This document shows positions 18,754 to 27,904 of a DNA stretch of 51,148 bases, in pieces. The notes beneath the pieces were generated by a model, which saw nothing but the letters and a program-made list of their open reading frames with translations, did no database searches and was not told the origin of the DNA. Origin of the DNA: Gammaproteobacteria bacterium. Its GTDB lineage: Bacteria > Pseudomonadota > Gammaproteobacteria > Arenicellales > JAJDZL01. The translations under genes were made by a program, and so were the position numbers. Each line of letters begins with the position of its first letter. The first letter of the stretch is position 1. Location: assembly GCA_022823625.1 (NCBI GenBank), contig JAJEHQ010000014.1, forward strand, positions 1 through 51,148, written 5' to 3'.

Positions 18754-20482
18754 CATTTATGTTGTTGATGGTCTGACCGTCATTTGGTACACTCTACTGT
18801 TCGGTTTAGCTGGTCGACTGCGTCATCCGCAGCATGCAGTTATCAGTAAGAATCTTGCGAGTGGACTTGGCCTTTATTTTCATGCACTGGGTGGCGACCT
18901 GAAAAGCAAAGTCGCTGAATCACCACAAGAACAAAGTGCAGTCGCCATCTCTTCACATGGCGGAGTCGACCTGCAGGCATGGGTTGACGGAGGAACCCTT
19001 CACCTTCCCCGACGTATTAATCGATATTCATCCAGCAATCTGAATCGAGAACTTTACTACTGGCTGGCAGCAGTGCTCGCGGTCGATGAGCCTTATCCAA
19101 AATCTTCAACGCTACCACCTGGTGTTCAGCACCTGCTGCGAGGCATTCGAACTACAAAACGACTGCTTGACGCGTTTCCCAATCTCAAAATTCGGTATCA
19201 ACGCTTATGTACTGAAGAGTTGAAACAGCGAAGAATGGCCTACCCAGACCCCAAACCAGGGACTCGCAATCCTGCCCTTGTGCTAGAGTCTGCAATTCGC
19301 TATGAACTCGGCAGTGAGCATCCTTGTCAGGAAGAATCACTAGACCAGTTGATCGAACGGGCCAGAGCAGGGGAGAGTAGCGATGACAAGACACCATGGC
19401 ACGGACGAACAGTGCCATTTTTGCCAGTACCGCTCTGGTCATATCGTAGCAACAGAGCACCTAAATTCCGGTTGCAATGGTTTAAACGGCAGCGGAATCC
19501 GCAACCCGAACTGGGGGATTTGGAGTCGGTCCAAACAGGTCGGTTTAATGCCGATCAAATTGTCGAACAGATAGAGGGGTTGGCGGCGATTCAGGATCAC
19601 TTTGTCTATCCGGAGTGGAACTGCTTTGATCAGGTTTACCGGCGAAACTGGTGTCGACTGATGGAGCAGCCGCCAAAAGGAGGCTATAGTGCGGATTTGG
19701 ATTATCGCTTTACGGCACTGGTTGAAAAAGTCCGAAGAAAGTACATGCTAGTCCAGCAGGAACCTGGTTGGAAACGATTTTTGGAATCTGGAGAAGACAT
19801 TGATATTGATGCGGTTGTCAGTTATGTTGGCGACAGAAAGGGCTGCGGTGTACAGAATTCGAGATACTATCGCGAAAGAATTCGTCAGCAGCGCGATATT
19901 TCAGTCGCAGTACTCATGGACGCATCACGATCGACCCAGGCAAGGGTCGGAAATGTGCGAGTGATTGAAATCGCTAAGCAGTCATTGGCAGTATTAGCCG
20001 AGGTGCTGCGTTGTGTTGGTGACGAATTTGCGCTCTACAGTTTTTCGAGTGACAGTCGGTTGCGGGTACGTTGCGACCGCATAAAGACTTTCGATCAGCC
20101 TTATGATGATTCTATTCAGAAAAACATTCTCGAAGTGAAGCCTCAGTACTACACTCGAATCGGTGCGCCAATCCGTCATGTCGGTGCGAAGCTGGCGAAG
20201 AGAAAGACCCGACAAAAACTGATGCTGATACTGACTGATGGAAAGCCACATGACCCGACTGATCGTTATGAAGGAAAATATGCGCTGGAAGACGCTCGCC
20301 GGGCACTGATGGAGCAGCGTGCAAACGGTATCGTCTGTTTTGGACTGACGATTGACCAGGAAGGCCCACGCTACCTTAATCATCTTTTTGGAACAGGGAA
20401 CTATACGATTTATTCACACCTGAACGCAATGCCGGAAGTACTTCCGCTTTTATACGCCCAACTGACAAATTTGCGTGTGTAG
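18734..20482 (+). CDS. NorD/CbbO-type VWA domain protein
   Basis: This 582-residue cytoplasmic protein is the partner of the preceding AAA+ ATPase. The N-terminal 380 residues are helical and hard to place by motif. The C-terminal third is a von Willebrand A domain. The MIDAS motif is LMDASRST (D-x-S-x-S, near residue 395), the conserved threonine lies in YYTRIGAPIRH, and the aspartate is in LILTDGKPHD. The MIDAS contacts the client enzyme in NorD and CbbO. Its start overlaps the ATPase stop by 20 bases, which indicates translational coupling. The client protein is not evident nearby. Confidence 0.85.
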   Translation: MPTSLRDIYVVDGLTVIWYTLLFGLAGRLRHPQHAVISKNLASGLGLYFHALGGDLKSKVAESPQEQSAVAISSHGGVDLQAWVDGGTLHLPRRINRYSSSNLNRELYYWLAAVLAVDEPYPKSSTLPPGVQHLLRGIRTTKRLLDAFPNLKIRYQRLCTEELKQRRMAYPDPKPGTRNPALVLESAIRYELGSEHPCQEESLDQLIERARAGESSDDKTPWHGRTVPFLPVPLWSYRSNRAPKFRLQWFKRQRNPQPELGDLESVQTGRFNADQIVEQIEGLAAIQDHFVYPEWNCFDQVYRRNWCRLMEQPPKGGYSADLDYRFTALVEKVRRKYMLVQQEPGWKRFLESGEDIDIDAVVSYVGDRKGCGVQNSRYYRERIRQQRDISVAVLMDASRSTQARVGNVRVIEIAKQSLAVLAEVLRCVGDEFALYSFSSDSRLRVRCDRIKTFDQPYDDSIQKNILEVKPQYYTRIGAPIRHVGAKLAKRKTRQKLMLILTDGKPHDPTDRYEGKYALEDARRALMEQRANGIVCFGLTIDQEGPRYLNHLFGTGNYTIYSHLNAMPEVLPLLYAQLTNLRV

Positions 20483-20534
20483 CAAATAGAAAATTTGACA
20501 ATCAACGATGACTTTTCACTACATTCGGAGACTG

Positions 20535-21716
20535 ATGAACTTCAAGATTAGAATGGTGCCTATTCTGGCACTCTTTGTTTGGCTCACTACACTGCCGCTG
20601 CCTTCATTTGCAGCGGATGGTCTGATCATGGTTGTCGGTGATGTACTGCCGCTAAAAAATCAGATCGTATGGCGAAATCTGGTTCGCTTGTCCGAGCGTC
20701 GAGAGGGCGAGCATCTGGTCATTGCAGCCGCTCATGATCGACCTAAATTGTATGGAGGGTTTACCCTGCGTGCCTTTCAGCGATATGGAAAAGTCGCTGA
20801 TCTGATTCCACTGGCAGAAGAGTTTCAAGAATTTTCAACCGACCAGCGTTTTCTAACAAAAGATGAGGCGATAGCCGAGCGAATTCAAGGTGCAAGTTCG
20901 GTGTTTTTTGTCGGTGGAAAGCCTGAACGTTTATCAAAAGTTTTGTTTGACCGTAGAGGCAGGCCAACAGCACTGTCAAATGCAATACTGGAAGCCTACG
21001 ATGGTGGATCTCTAATCGTTGGTGGCATCCCTGGACGAGTTGTTGTATCGACTCAAGCAGACCCTTTCCATGCGCTAGAAGAAGGGGAATTGGAAGATGA
21101 AGATTTTGCCAATGGTTTAGGGTTACTTGAGCATGAGTGGTTTATTGATCAGCATTATTTCGGTCGAGGTCGATTTGCAACATCATTAGTTGCCATGCAT
21201 CAATTCGGTATGCAGTATGGAATCGGTGTGGGTCTGGATACAGCTGCCGTGGTGCACGGAAATTCAGTTGAAGTTCTAGGCAATCGCGGTGTGGTCATAA
21301 TTGATCTCAGCGAAGCTTCATTTGAGGACTCAAGAAGAGGTCTTAAAATCGAAAACGTTCGATTGAGCTATCTCGAAAGTGGCGATCGTACTGAGATCGG
21401 GTCGAAAGAAGTTACACCATACAGCAGCAAGAAAAATGGCTTTGAAATTTCCCCGAATTGGGAGGCATCACCTGATGTCAAAGTCATTTCTTCCAAGGAG
21501 GTGTTCCGTCCCGGCGAACTGGTTCGCTTGATGTACGAAGCGATAGATTCAAAAGATGGTCAGGCAATCGGTTATGCCTTGCACCACGATGACGAAGATG
21601 AAGGTTATGAATTTCGATTCTTTACTCGGAAAGATAGTCGCGGATGGCTTTCGGTTGAAGATGATCAGGAACGGGTTACCCTCGAAAACGTTTATCTGGA
21701 TGTCAATCCAATATAG
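20535..21716 (+). CDS. Secreted cyanophycinase-like (peptidase S51) protein, probably inactive
   Basis: The start chosen is the ATG at 20535, which has CGGAG just upstream and gives a signal peptide directly (hydrophobic core, then LPSFAADG). The ATG at 20508 has no such site. The fold follows cyanophycinases: MVVGDVLPLK, VIAAAH, SSVFFVGGKPERLS, NGLGLLEHEWFIDQHYFGRGR and GIGVGLDTAAVV. The catalytic nucleophile segment, GG-T-S-A-G-A in active enzymes, reads GGIPGR here (21021-21038), so the serine is replaced by proline. The C-terminal 100 residues are extra. It lies 52 bp after the VWA gene in the same direction and may belong to that operon. Its role is unknown. Confidence 0.7.
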   Translation: MNFKIRMVPILALFVWLTTLPLPSFAADGLIMVVGDVLPLKNQIVWRNLVRLSERREGEHLVIAAAHDRPKLYGGFTLRAFQRYGKVADLIPLAEEFQEFSTDQRFLTKDEAIAERIQGASSVFFVGGKPERLSKVLFDRRGRPTALSNAILEAYDGGSLIVGGIPGRVVVSTQADPFHALEEGELEDEDFANGLGLLEHEWFIDQHYFGRGRFATSLVAMHQFGMQYGIGVGLDTAAVVHGNSVEVLGNRGVVIIDLSEASFEDSRRGLKIENVRLSYLESGDRTEIGSKEVTPYSSKKNGFEISPNWEASPDVKVISSKEVFRPGELVRLMYEAIDSKDGQAIGYALHHDDEDEGYEFRFFTRKDSRGWLSVEDDQERVTLENVYLDVNPI

Positions 21717-21731
21717 CGGGTATTTTCGGAG

Positions 21732-23171
21732 TTACGGGTTTGGCAACGGCGAGTGATTGAACTCTGATAGAGCAAGAATTCCTTCTCGCCCACCCAGTTG
21801 TTCGATCAAGGCCATTTGATCGCGAGTGTAGTCTTCCATAACCGCATTAGGGTCGAGCAATGTACACAGTCGCTTTTGCAGCTGATTCAATTGTTGTGTA
21901 TACGCTGGATTGTGGGCAAGATCATTAATCTCCCAGGGGTCTTCCTTGACATTGAATAGTTGCGGAGAATGCCCACCAGCATAGTGAACCAGTTTGAAGT
22001 CGTCTTCACGAATCATGAAATATCCGACAGGTGTGCCGCCATCGTGATACTCGGAGAATGTGAAGCGTGGAACTTCAGGTGAAGATGCAACACTTTGCAG
22101 GGGCTCGTCAAGACACGATTTGCCAGCGGTACGTTCAAATCCGATTGCCTCTAGCACTGTGTTGTTGATGTTGGTCAGTGAGACCGGAGCATCGCAACGT
22201 TGCTGTTTAAAACCACCGCCAGTGGCTATTAATGGAACACCAACTGAATCCTCGTACATCACAGATTTCGCCCAAAACCCCAGATGCCCTAGCATTTCGC
22301 CATGATCAGAAGTGTAGAGAATGAGTGTGTCGCGTGAACTATTGTGGGCTTCAAGTGCATTGAGCACCTGCCTGATATTGTCATCAAGAAAACTGATCAG
22401 GCCAAAATAATTCTTTCTCGCTTCGATGCGCAGTTCATCCGTAAAAAAGTCATCGTAGTTCCAAAAACCGCGAACTTCTTTCAACACCGGGTGTTGCGCA
22501 TAACCGTTTGCCGGACCGAGCATTGGCCTGCCAAGCTGATCCGAATGCTCATAGAGTCTGTAGAAAGGTTCCGGTGCTGTCAGTGGGTAGTGTGGGCTTA
22601 CAAATGAGACAAACAATATCCAGGGTTTCTGGCGTGATTGGTTCGATTTTTTTCGAAGCCAGTCACAGGCAGCTTCTGTAATTCTGCGATCGTATTCGGT
22701 ATATTCGCTTTCTCCGCAACCAGTAAGTTCCGCTAACTCATGGGCCGACTGAAAAACAGGCAAGGGATCACGAAGCAATCCGGTTGGCCACCCAACGCCA
22801 TCAAATGCCAAGTGCATCGGCAAGATCTCTTCGCTAAAGCCGTTATCATCAAGGCTGCTTCGAAAGTGAAGTTTGCCGATTGAAACTACCGTACATCCAT
22901 GGTCTCTCGCCAGATGCATCCAACTTTCCATTTGCCCGCAGTATGCCTGGGCCGACGACCAGCATCTGGTTTGATGAACTTGCAAGCCAGTGGCCAGAGA
23001 AGCGCGTGCTGGTACGCAGATTGGAGAGGGTGAGTAGGCATTATCAAATGTTGTGCCGCGTTCCGATAATTTGTCCAACGTTGGTGAAACAACGGCCGGG
23101 TGCCTATAACAACCGGTGTAGCGGGGTGAGTGCTCATCAGAGCAAAGAATAAGAATGTTGGGGCAAGTCAA
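21732..23171 (-). CDS. Type I sulfatase (sulfatase-like hydrolase)
   Basis: This 479-residue alkaline-phosphatase-superfamily enzyme hydrolyses sulfate (or phosphonate) esters. The metal site begins with ILCSDEHSPRYTG (aspartate and glutamate near residues 12-13). The formylglycine motif is C-V-P-A-R (C52) within SPICVPARASLATG, so the cysteine must be oxidised by a maturation enzyme not seen here. Later landmarks are SIGKLHF, FVSFVSPHYPLTAPEPF and YTSDHGEMLGHLGFWAKS. No clear signal peptide is present, so it may be cytoplasmic. The substrate is unresolved; choline-sulfate-type enzymes are similar in layout. It lies 125 bp after the amino acid transporter genes on the same strand, and it converges with the cyanophycinase-like gene after only 15 bp. 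Confidence 0.85.
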   Translation of the reverse strand: MTCPNILILCSDEHSPRYTGCYRHPAVVSPTLDKLSERGTTFDNAYSPSPICVPARASLATGLQVHQTRCWSSAQAYCGQMESWMHLARDHGCTVVSIGKLHFRSSLDDNGFSEEILPMHLAFDGVGWPTGLLRDPLPVFQSAHELAELTGCGESEYTEYDRRITEAACDWLRKKSNQSRQKPWILFVSFVSPHYPLTAPEPFYRLYEHSDQLGRPMLGPANGYAQHPVLKEVRGFWNYDDFFTDELRIEARKNYFGLISFLDDNIRQVLNALEAHNSSRDTLILYTSDHGEMLGHLGFWAKSVMYEDSVGVPLIATGGGFKQQRCDAPVSLTNINNTVLEAIGFERTAGKSCLDEPLQSVASSPEVPRFTFSEYHDGGTPVGYFMIREDDFKLVHYAGGHSPQLFNVKEDPWEINDLAHNPAYTQQLNQLQKRLCTLLDPNAVMEDYTRDQMALIEQLGGREGILALSEFNHSPLPNP

Positions 23172-23295
23172 TTCAGGTGAGCACTCAAAGATAAAATCCT
23201 ACCGCTCAATAATCCTATTCTTTGGAATGTCCGGACGACTCCAGTAATGGAGGTGAAATTTCCAACACACACACTTGCGATTCAGTCGACAGAAA

Positions 23296-24090
23296 TCAGT
23301 GTGAAAGAATCTGGCTCAAAAACAGTTTAGTGCGATCGTTTTGTGGGTTGTCGAAAAATTCAGAAGGCTCATTCTGCTCAATGATTTCGCCTTCATCCAT
23401 AAAAATGACCCGGTTTGCGACGGTTTTGGCAAAACCCATTTCATGTGTGACAACAAGCATGGTCATTCCGCTCTGTGCGAGCTGAATCATAACATCGAGC
23501 ACTTCCTTGATCATTTCCGGGTCAAGTGCAGACGTCGGTTCATCAAACAGCATGATTTTGGGATTCATGCAAAGACTTCTTGCAATTGCAACGCGTTGTT
23601 GCTGTCCGCCGGACAACTGACCAGGGTATTTGAGTGCCTGTTCCGGAATACGCACGCGTTCAAGGTATTTCATTGCAGAGGCTTCAGCTTCTTCTTTTGG
23701 CAGCTTTCGAACCCAAATCGGTGCCAGCGTACAGTTCTCAAGTACGGTCAAGTGAGGGAACAGGTTGAAATGCTGAAACACCATGCCCACTTCACTGCGA
23801 ATTTCTGAAATATTCTTCAGATTGTTTGTCAGGGTGATGCCATCGACTATGATCTCTCCACGTTGATGTTCTTCCAGTCGGTTGATGCAGCGAATCAGGG
23901 TAGATTTACCAGATCCTGAAGGACCGCAAATCACGATCCGCTCACCTCGTTCAACCAGGAGGTTAATGTTCTTTAGAACATGAAATTCACCAAACCATTT
24001 GTGCATCTCGGTGATTTCAATAGCAGTTTTTCGGCTGTCACCGTTAGTCGCTGGTTGTTCGTCAATCATTGGTGTAGTGTCGTTGTCCAT
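23296..24090 (-). CDS. aapP: General amino acid ABC transporter ATPase (AapP-like)
   Basis: A single ATP-binding cassette of 264 residues. Walker A is GPSGSGKST, the Q-loop is [13 protein letters not shown], the signature [15 protein letters not shown], and Walker [15 protein letters not shown], all of the polar amino acid (GlnQ/AapP) type. The [12 protein letters not shown] stretch is typical of this subfamily. It sits at the cytoplasmic face of the AapQ-AapM permease pair. It is the last gene of the aapJ-aapQ-aapM-aapP order, 11 bp after aapM. The first 20 residues are a non-conserved extension. Confidence 0.9.
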   Translation of the reverse strand: MDNDTTPMIDEQPATNGDSRKTAIEITEMHKWFGEFHVLKNINLLVERGERIVICGPSGSGKSTLIRCINRLEEHQRGEIIVDGITLTNNLKNISEIRSEVGMVFQHFNLFPHLTVLENCTLAPIWVRKLPKEEAEASAMKYLERVRIPEQALKYPGQLSGGQQQRVAIARSLCMNPKIMLFDEPTSALDPEMIKEVLDVMIQLAQSGMTMLVVTHEMGFAKTVANRVIFMDEGEIIEQNEPSEFFDNPQNDRTKLFLSQILSH

Positions 24091-24101
24091 TGAAGCTCTC
24101 C

Positions 24102-25226
24102 TTACTTGACGCGATGCCCAGTATCCAATTTTCGTTCAAGATACAGCGAATAGCGTGACATTGCGAAGCACGAAATAAAGAATCCAAGTGCAATAAAAAT
24201 ATACAGTTCCGTCGACAGGCCTTGCCAGCTTGAATCGGCAAGTGTCGCACGAGAAATACCTAGTGGGTCAAGTAGACCGACAATCACGACCAGGGTGGTG
24301 TCTTTGTACAGTCCGATAAAAGTGTTCACGATACCCGGAATTGAAATTTTCAGTGCCTGTGGCAAAATTATCAATCGCATTGACTTGGCATAGGAAAGAC
24401 CTAAAGCGTCTGCTGCCTCAAACTGGCCTTTAGGTATCGCCGCAAGTCCGCCACGTATAACTTCTGCAATATAGGCTGCTGCAAACAGAATGACCATGAT
24501 AATGACTCTGAGCAGCAGGTCGAAGTGAGTGCCAGGCGGCATGAAGTAGTTGAGGAGCGTTGATGCCACAAAGAGCAAAGTAATCAAAGGTACACCACGG
24601 AAGAATTCGATGTACCAGACGCTCAGAACTTTGATGATCGGAGCCGAAGAATGCCGACCCAGAGACAATGCAATACCAAGGGGCAACGATACGACAATGC
24701 CAGTCATACCAATTAGCACTGTCAGCATGAAACCGCCCATTTTTGCGGATTCAACATCTTCGAGTCCCAAGCCGCCCCACAGCATAAAAAATGCAAAGAA
24801 TGGATAGATCAGAGAAAACCAAAGCAAGTATTTACGTTTCGGAACATTGTCATACAGCAAAGGCAGTAATGCGACGAACATTAATACAAAGGTCAGGTTA
24901 ACCCTCCAGCGCAAATGTTCCGGGTAAAACCCGTAGATGAACTGTTCTAATCGGGCTCGTACGACCGCCCAGCAGGCGCCGCCGGCAATCTCCCGACACT
25001 CATTTCGATGATCGAGATCTGAAAAAACCGCATCAATGAATGCCCAGTTCAGTACCGGTGGAATGACCTTGTAAAGAAAATAGATCGTTAAAATCGTCAG
25101 AACAACGTTTGTCGGAGTAGAGAACAAATTTTTCCGCATCCAGCCAGTAATGCCGACTTGCGACACGGGCGGAGCCAGGTCGACGTGAGTACCCGGTTCG
25201 TAGTCTTGCTTGTTCAACTCAGCCAT
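24102..25226 (-). CDS. aapM: General amino acid ABC transporter permease (AapM-like)
   Basis: This inner-membrane permease of 374 residues is of the larger kind found in Aap/Bzt systems. It has a long N-terminal section with several membrane segments ahead of the core. The core contains [33 protein letters not shown] and the EAA loop ([20 protein letters not shown]). [18 protein letters not shown] is characteristic of the HisMQ-type amino acid permeases. It pairs with AapQ, encoded 9 bp upstream on the same strand. Broad-specificity L-amino acid uptake is the known role of the family. Confidence 0.9.
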   Translation of the reverse strand: MAELNKQDYEPGTHVDLAPPVSQVGITGWMRKNLFSTPTNVVLTILTIYFLYKVIPPVLNWAFIDAVFSDLDHRNECREIAGGACWAVVRARLEQFIYGFYPEHLRWRVNLTFVLMFVALLPLLYDNVPKRKYLLWFSLIYPFFAFFMLWGGLGLEDVESAKMGGFMLTVLIGMTGIVVSLPLGIALSLGRHSSAPIIKVLSVWYIEFFRGVPLITLLFVASTLLNYFMPPGTHFDLLLRVIIMVILFAAAYIAEVIRGGLAAIPKGQFEAADALGLSYAKSMRLIILPQALKISIPGIVNTFIGLYKDTTLVVIVGLLDPLGISRATLADSSWQGLSTELYIFIALGFFISCFAMSRYSLYLERKLDTGHRVK

Positions 25227-25235
25227 AGATGTTCT

Positions 25236-26405
25236 TTACCGCTCGACTAACGAAATTCGTTTGTTATAGAAGTTCATGAACGCTGAAATCGACAGCGAGA
25301 GGCACAGGTATATGAGCAGTACGATTGACATACACTCCAAAGCCCGACCAGTCTGATTCAGCGAGATGCCACCGATGGTTGCCACAACATCCATGTAGCC
25401 GACAGCGATCGCTAGCGATGAGTTCTTAGTCAAATTAAGGTATTGACTAATCATGGGAGGTACAACAACTCTGAGTGCTTGAGGCAGAATGACGAGGCGC
25501 ATTGTCCAACTTGGTTTCACTCCCAATGCATATGCGGCTTCAGTCTGTCCATGGCTGACAGACAGGATACCGGCACGTACGATTTCTGCAATGAAAGCGC
25601 CGGTGTAGACTGCGAGAGCGAGCGTCAAAGCAATAAATTCAGGTGAGAGAACAATGCCACCCTTGAAGTTGAAACCTTCAAATACGGGCATTTCAAGTGT
25701 CGCTGGCGTTCCCGTCAGCCAAAACACCAACAGTGGTACAAAGACAATTAGTGCCGAATTGATCCAAATTACCGGGAGCTGCTCACCGGTCAGTTCCTGT
25801 TTCCTCTTTGCGTATTTCGAAAAAATGACAGCGCCTATGATTGCGACAACAGCAGCAATTGCAACTAGCCAGAACAGTGGGTCCAGCAGAGGTTTGGGTA
25901 CGTAAAATCCGCGATTGGCCAGAAACGTTACATCGTAAATCGTGATGGCTTGACGTGGATGGGGGAGGCTGTGGATCAAGACACCGTGCCACAATAAAAT
26001 CCAAAGCAACACTGGAACATTACGGGTGAATTCCACAAAGATGTAGGCAAGGCGGTTCACCAGGAAATTTGAGGAAAGACGCAGTACGCCAGCAACAAAT
26101 CCGATAAGAGTTGCTAAAACAATGCCGACAACCGCAACCAGTCCGGTATTGATTAGCCCAACCATTGTGGCGCGCAGATGGGTACTTCGCGAAGAGTATT
26201 CGATCAGGTGTTGGTTGATGTCGTAGTTTGAGGGGTTAAACAGAAAGCCATAACCCACTTCTGCGCCTAAAGCTTCAAGGTTGTTGACTGTATTGCGGAT
26301 GAAGAATCCGAGCAGAGACAGTACGATGATGACGACAATGATCTGAATGATCACCTGCCGTGAGTCCCTGTCAGTCCAAATATTTTGTAAATTCAGACCA
26401 CGCAA
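25236..26405 (-). CDS. aapQ: General amino acid ABC transporter permease (AapQ-like)
   Basis: The partner permease, 389 residues. It carries the extended AapQ/BztB region between the first helices (FNPSNYDINQHLIEYSS), then VEFTRNVPVLLWILLWHG. A large insert containing several hydrophobic stretches precedes the core segment GAFIAEIVRAGILSVSHGQ. The EAA loop is AAYALGVKPSWTMRLVILPQ. Together with AapM it forms the membrane channel. The gene follows aapJ after 92 bp that contain a stable hairpin (26462-26485), an arrangement that often lowers permease expression relative to the binding protein. Confidence 0.9.
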   Translation of the reverse strand: MRGLNLQNIWTDRDSRQVIIQIIVVIIVLSLLGFFIRNTVNNLEALGAEVGYGFLFNPSNYDINQHLIEYSSRSTHLRATMVGLINTGLVAVVGIVLATLIGFVAGVLRLSSNFLVNRLAYIFVEFTRNVPVLLWILLWHGVLIHSLPHPRQAITIYDVTFLANRGFYVPKPLLDPLFWLVAIAAVVAIIGAVIFSKYAKRKQELTGEQLPVIWINSALIVFVPLLVFWLTGTPATLEMPVFEGFNFKGGIVLSPEFIALTLALAVYTGAFIAEIVRAGILSVSHGQTEAAYALGVKPSWTMRLVILPQALRVVVPPMISQYLNLTKNSSLAIAVGYMDVVATIGGISLNQTGRALECMSIVLLIYLCLSLSISAFMNFYNKRISLVER

Positions 26406-26461
26406 GGCTCAGATTACAGCGGAGGGAGTTCTTAAATTTGCAACGGATTCAGAGGATATGA

Positions 26462-26485
26462 AAGCGGCGTGATTACACGCCGCTT
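26462..26485 (-). promoter_or_regulatory. Intercistronic hairpin between aapJ and aapQ
   Basis: AAGCGGCGTG (26462-26471) pairs perfectly with CACGCCGCTT (26476-26485) around a four-base loop. It lies just downstream of the aapJ stop on the minus strand and lacks a good U-tract. It may partly terminate transcription or protect the aapJ message from 3' decay. Both would favour excess binding protein. Confidence 0.7.
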
Positions 26486-26497
26486 CCAATATACACC

Positions 26498-27523
26498 TTA
26501 CCGATATGGCGGTGAGTAAATCAGACCTCCATCGGTCCACAGTGCGTTCACACCTCTTTCCAATCCGATATCGGTATTGACGCCGAGATACTTCTCGAAG
26601 ATTTCGCCATAGTTGCCGACTGCGGAAATGACGTTCACAACCCAGTCAGCGCTCAGACCAAGCATTGCGCCATATTCACCTTCGGTGCCGAACATACGGT
26701 TAAGTTCTGCATCCTTTTGTACTTCGGCTGCCATCGCCGCAACATTCTCTGAAGTGATGCCTTTTTCTTCGGCAATGATAATAACATTCAGAGTCCAGCG
26801 AACGATGTCTGCCCATTCGTCATCACCATGTCGGACTACGGGTCCAAGTGGTTCTTTCGAAATAATTTCAGGCAGCACGACATGATCCTGCGGATTGTCA
26901 AGGCTTGCGCGGGTCGCAGCAAGACCAGAACGGTCAGTCGTGTAAACGTCGCAACGTCCGGCCAGGTAACTGTTCCTGGCTTCTTCGTTGGTTTCGATTG
27001 GAACAGGCTCGTAGTTCATGTTGTTACCACGGAAAAAGTCAGCCAGATTCAATTCGGTTGTGGTACCCGTTTGAATACATACTGACGCACCGTCCAGTTG
27101 CGTTGCGCTTGTGACACCGAGAGCAGCTGGAACGATGAATCCCTGTCCATCGTAGTAGTTTACGCCCAGGAATGTCATTTTCAGGTCGACATCACGGCTG
27201 TAAGTCCAAGTCGTATTACGCGAAAGCATGTCGACTTCACCGGCATTCAGTGATGGGAACCTGGTTTTACCCGTCAGGTTGGTGTACTTGACGGCAGACG
27301 CATCACCAAAAACAGCAGCAGCGACTGCCTGGCATAGTGCCACGTCGAATCCTTGCCAGTTACCAGCATCGTCTGTAAATGCGAAACCAGTCAGGCCGGT
27401 ATTGATGCCACATTGGAGGTGGCCCCTAGCTTTAATATCATCTAGCATACCAGCACTACTGACGCCTGATACACCTAGGGCAAGTACCGCCACTACAATC
27501 GAAAGATATTTAGTTAATCTCAT
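26498..27523 (-). CDS. aapJ: General amino acid ABC transporter substrate-binding protein (AapJ-like)
   Basis: The start is placed at the ATG at 27523, which is preceded by GAGGT at a suitable distance and gives a standard Sec signal peptide (LTKYLSIVVAVLALGVSGVSSAG). An in-frame ATG at 27604 would add 27 unlikely residues. The mature protein of about 320 residues matches AapJ/BztA. LQCGINTGLTGFAFTDD is followed by GNWQGFDVALCQAVAAAVFG, and then SRNTTWTYSRD and GRCDVYTTDRSGLAA. The C-terminus ends with the GLIYSPPYR typical of this family. It binds L-amino acids in the periplasm and is the first gene of the aap operon. Confidence 0.92.
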   Translation of the reverse strand: MRLTKYLSIVVAVLALGVSGVSSAGMLDDIKARGHLQCGINTGLTGFAFTDDAGNWQGFDVALCQAVAAAVFGDASAVKYTNLTGKTRFPSLNAGEVDMLSRNTTWTYSRDVDLKMTFLGVNYYDGQGFIVPAALGVTSATQLDGASVCIQTGTTTELNLADFFRGNNMNYEPVPIETNEEARNSYLAGRCDVYTTDRSGLAATRASLDNPQDHVVLPEIISKEPLGPVVRHGDDEWADIVRWTLNVIIIAEEKGITSENVAAMAAEVQKDAELNRMFGTEGEYGAMLGLSADWVVNVISAVGNYGEIFEKYLGVNTDIGLERGVNALWTDGGLIYSPPYR

Positions 27524-27904
27524 TATTTTTACCTCATTATTTAATTGAGTTTCCATACCAACAAATATTGTAGCAACAAACAATTGATATTTTCCAACCT
27601 GCACAAACTCTCAACTGGTTGAACCAAATACATTGGCAACGGATTGTAAGGTTAGGCTGTGCCAACATCCCTGTCACTAGCAATTTAGTTTATTTGTTAT
27701 GAAAACATTTTACCTACAAAATTTTTGCTGACTTGCGTGATTTTTTGGAATTAGATCATTGTGCAAAATGAATTTTTTCTTCGTTGATGAAATAATTATT
27801 GCGGTTTGATTCGAATCCTTTGGTACCCCAATCCACCTCCTTTCAAGGTGCTGAAATATCTGGAATGCCAGTAGGATCAGGCAACTGGCAAATGCAATTT
27901 CAGT
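27524..27904. other. Intergenic region upstream of aapJ and downstream of lipA
   Basis: About 380 bases without a supportable gene; the aap operon promoter should be here. On the minus strand a TACAAT hexamer lies around 27565-27570, but no good -35 box is at the right distance. A sigma-54-like string near 27650-27665 has the wrong -12 element. No terminator hairpin is clear after lipA. Confidence 0.4.

Noticed and set aside
27645..27665. A sigma-54-like TTGGCACAG string upstream of aapJ on the minus strand
   Set aside because: The -24 part fits, but the -12 element has CC instead of GC and no TTGC; a match of this quality is expected by chance.
27795..27830. A T-arm-like string (GATTCGAATCC) suggesting a tRNA end
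   Set aside because: No acceptor, anticodon or D-arm can be built around it on either strand.
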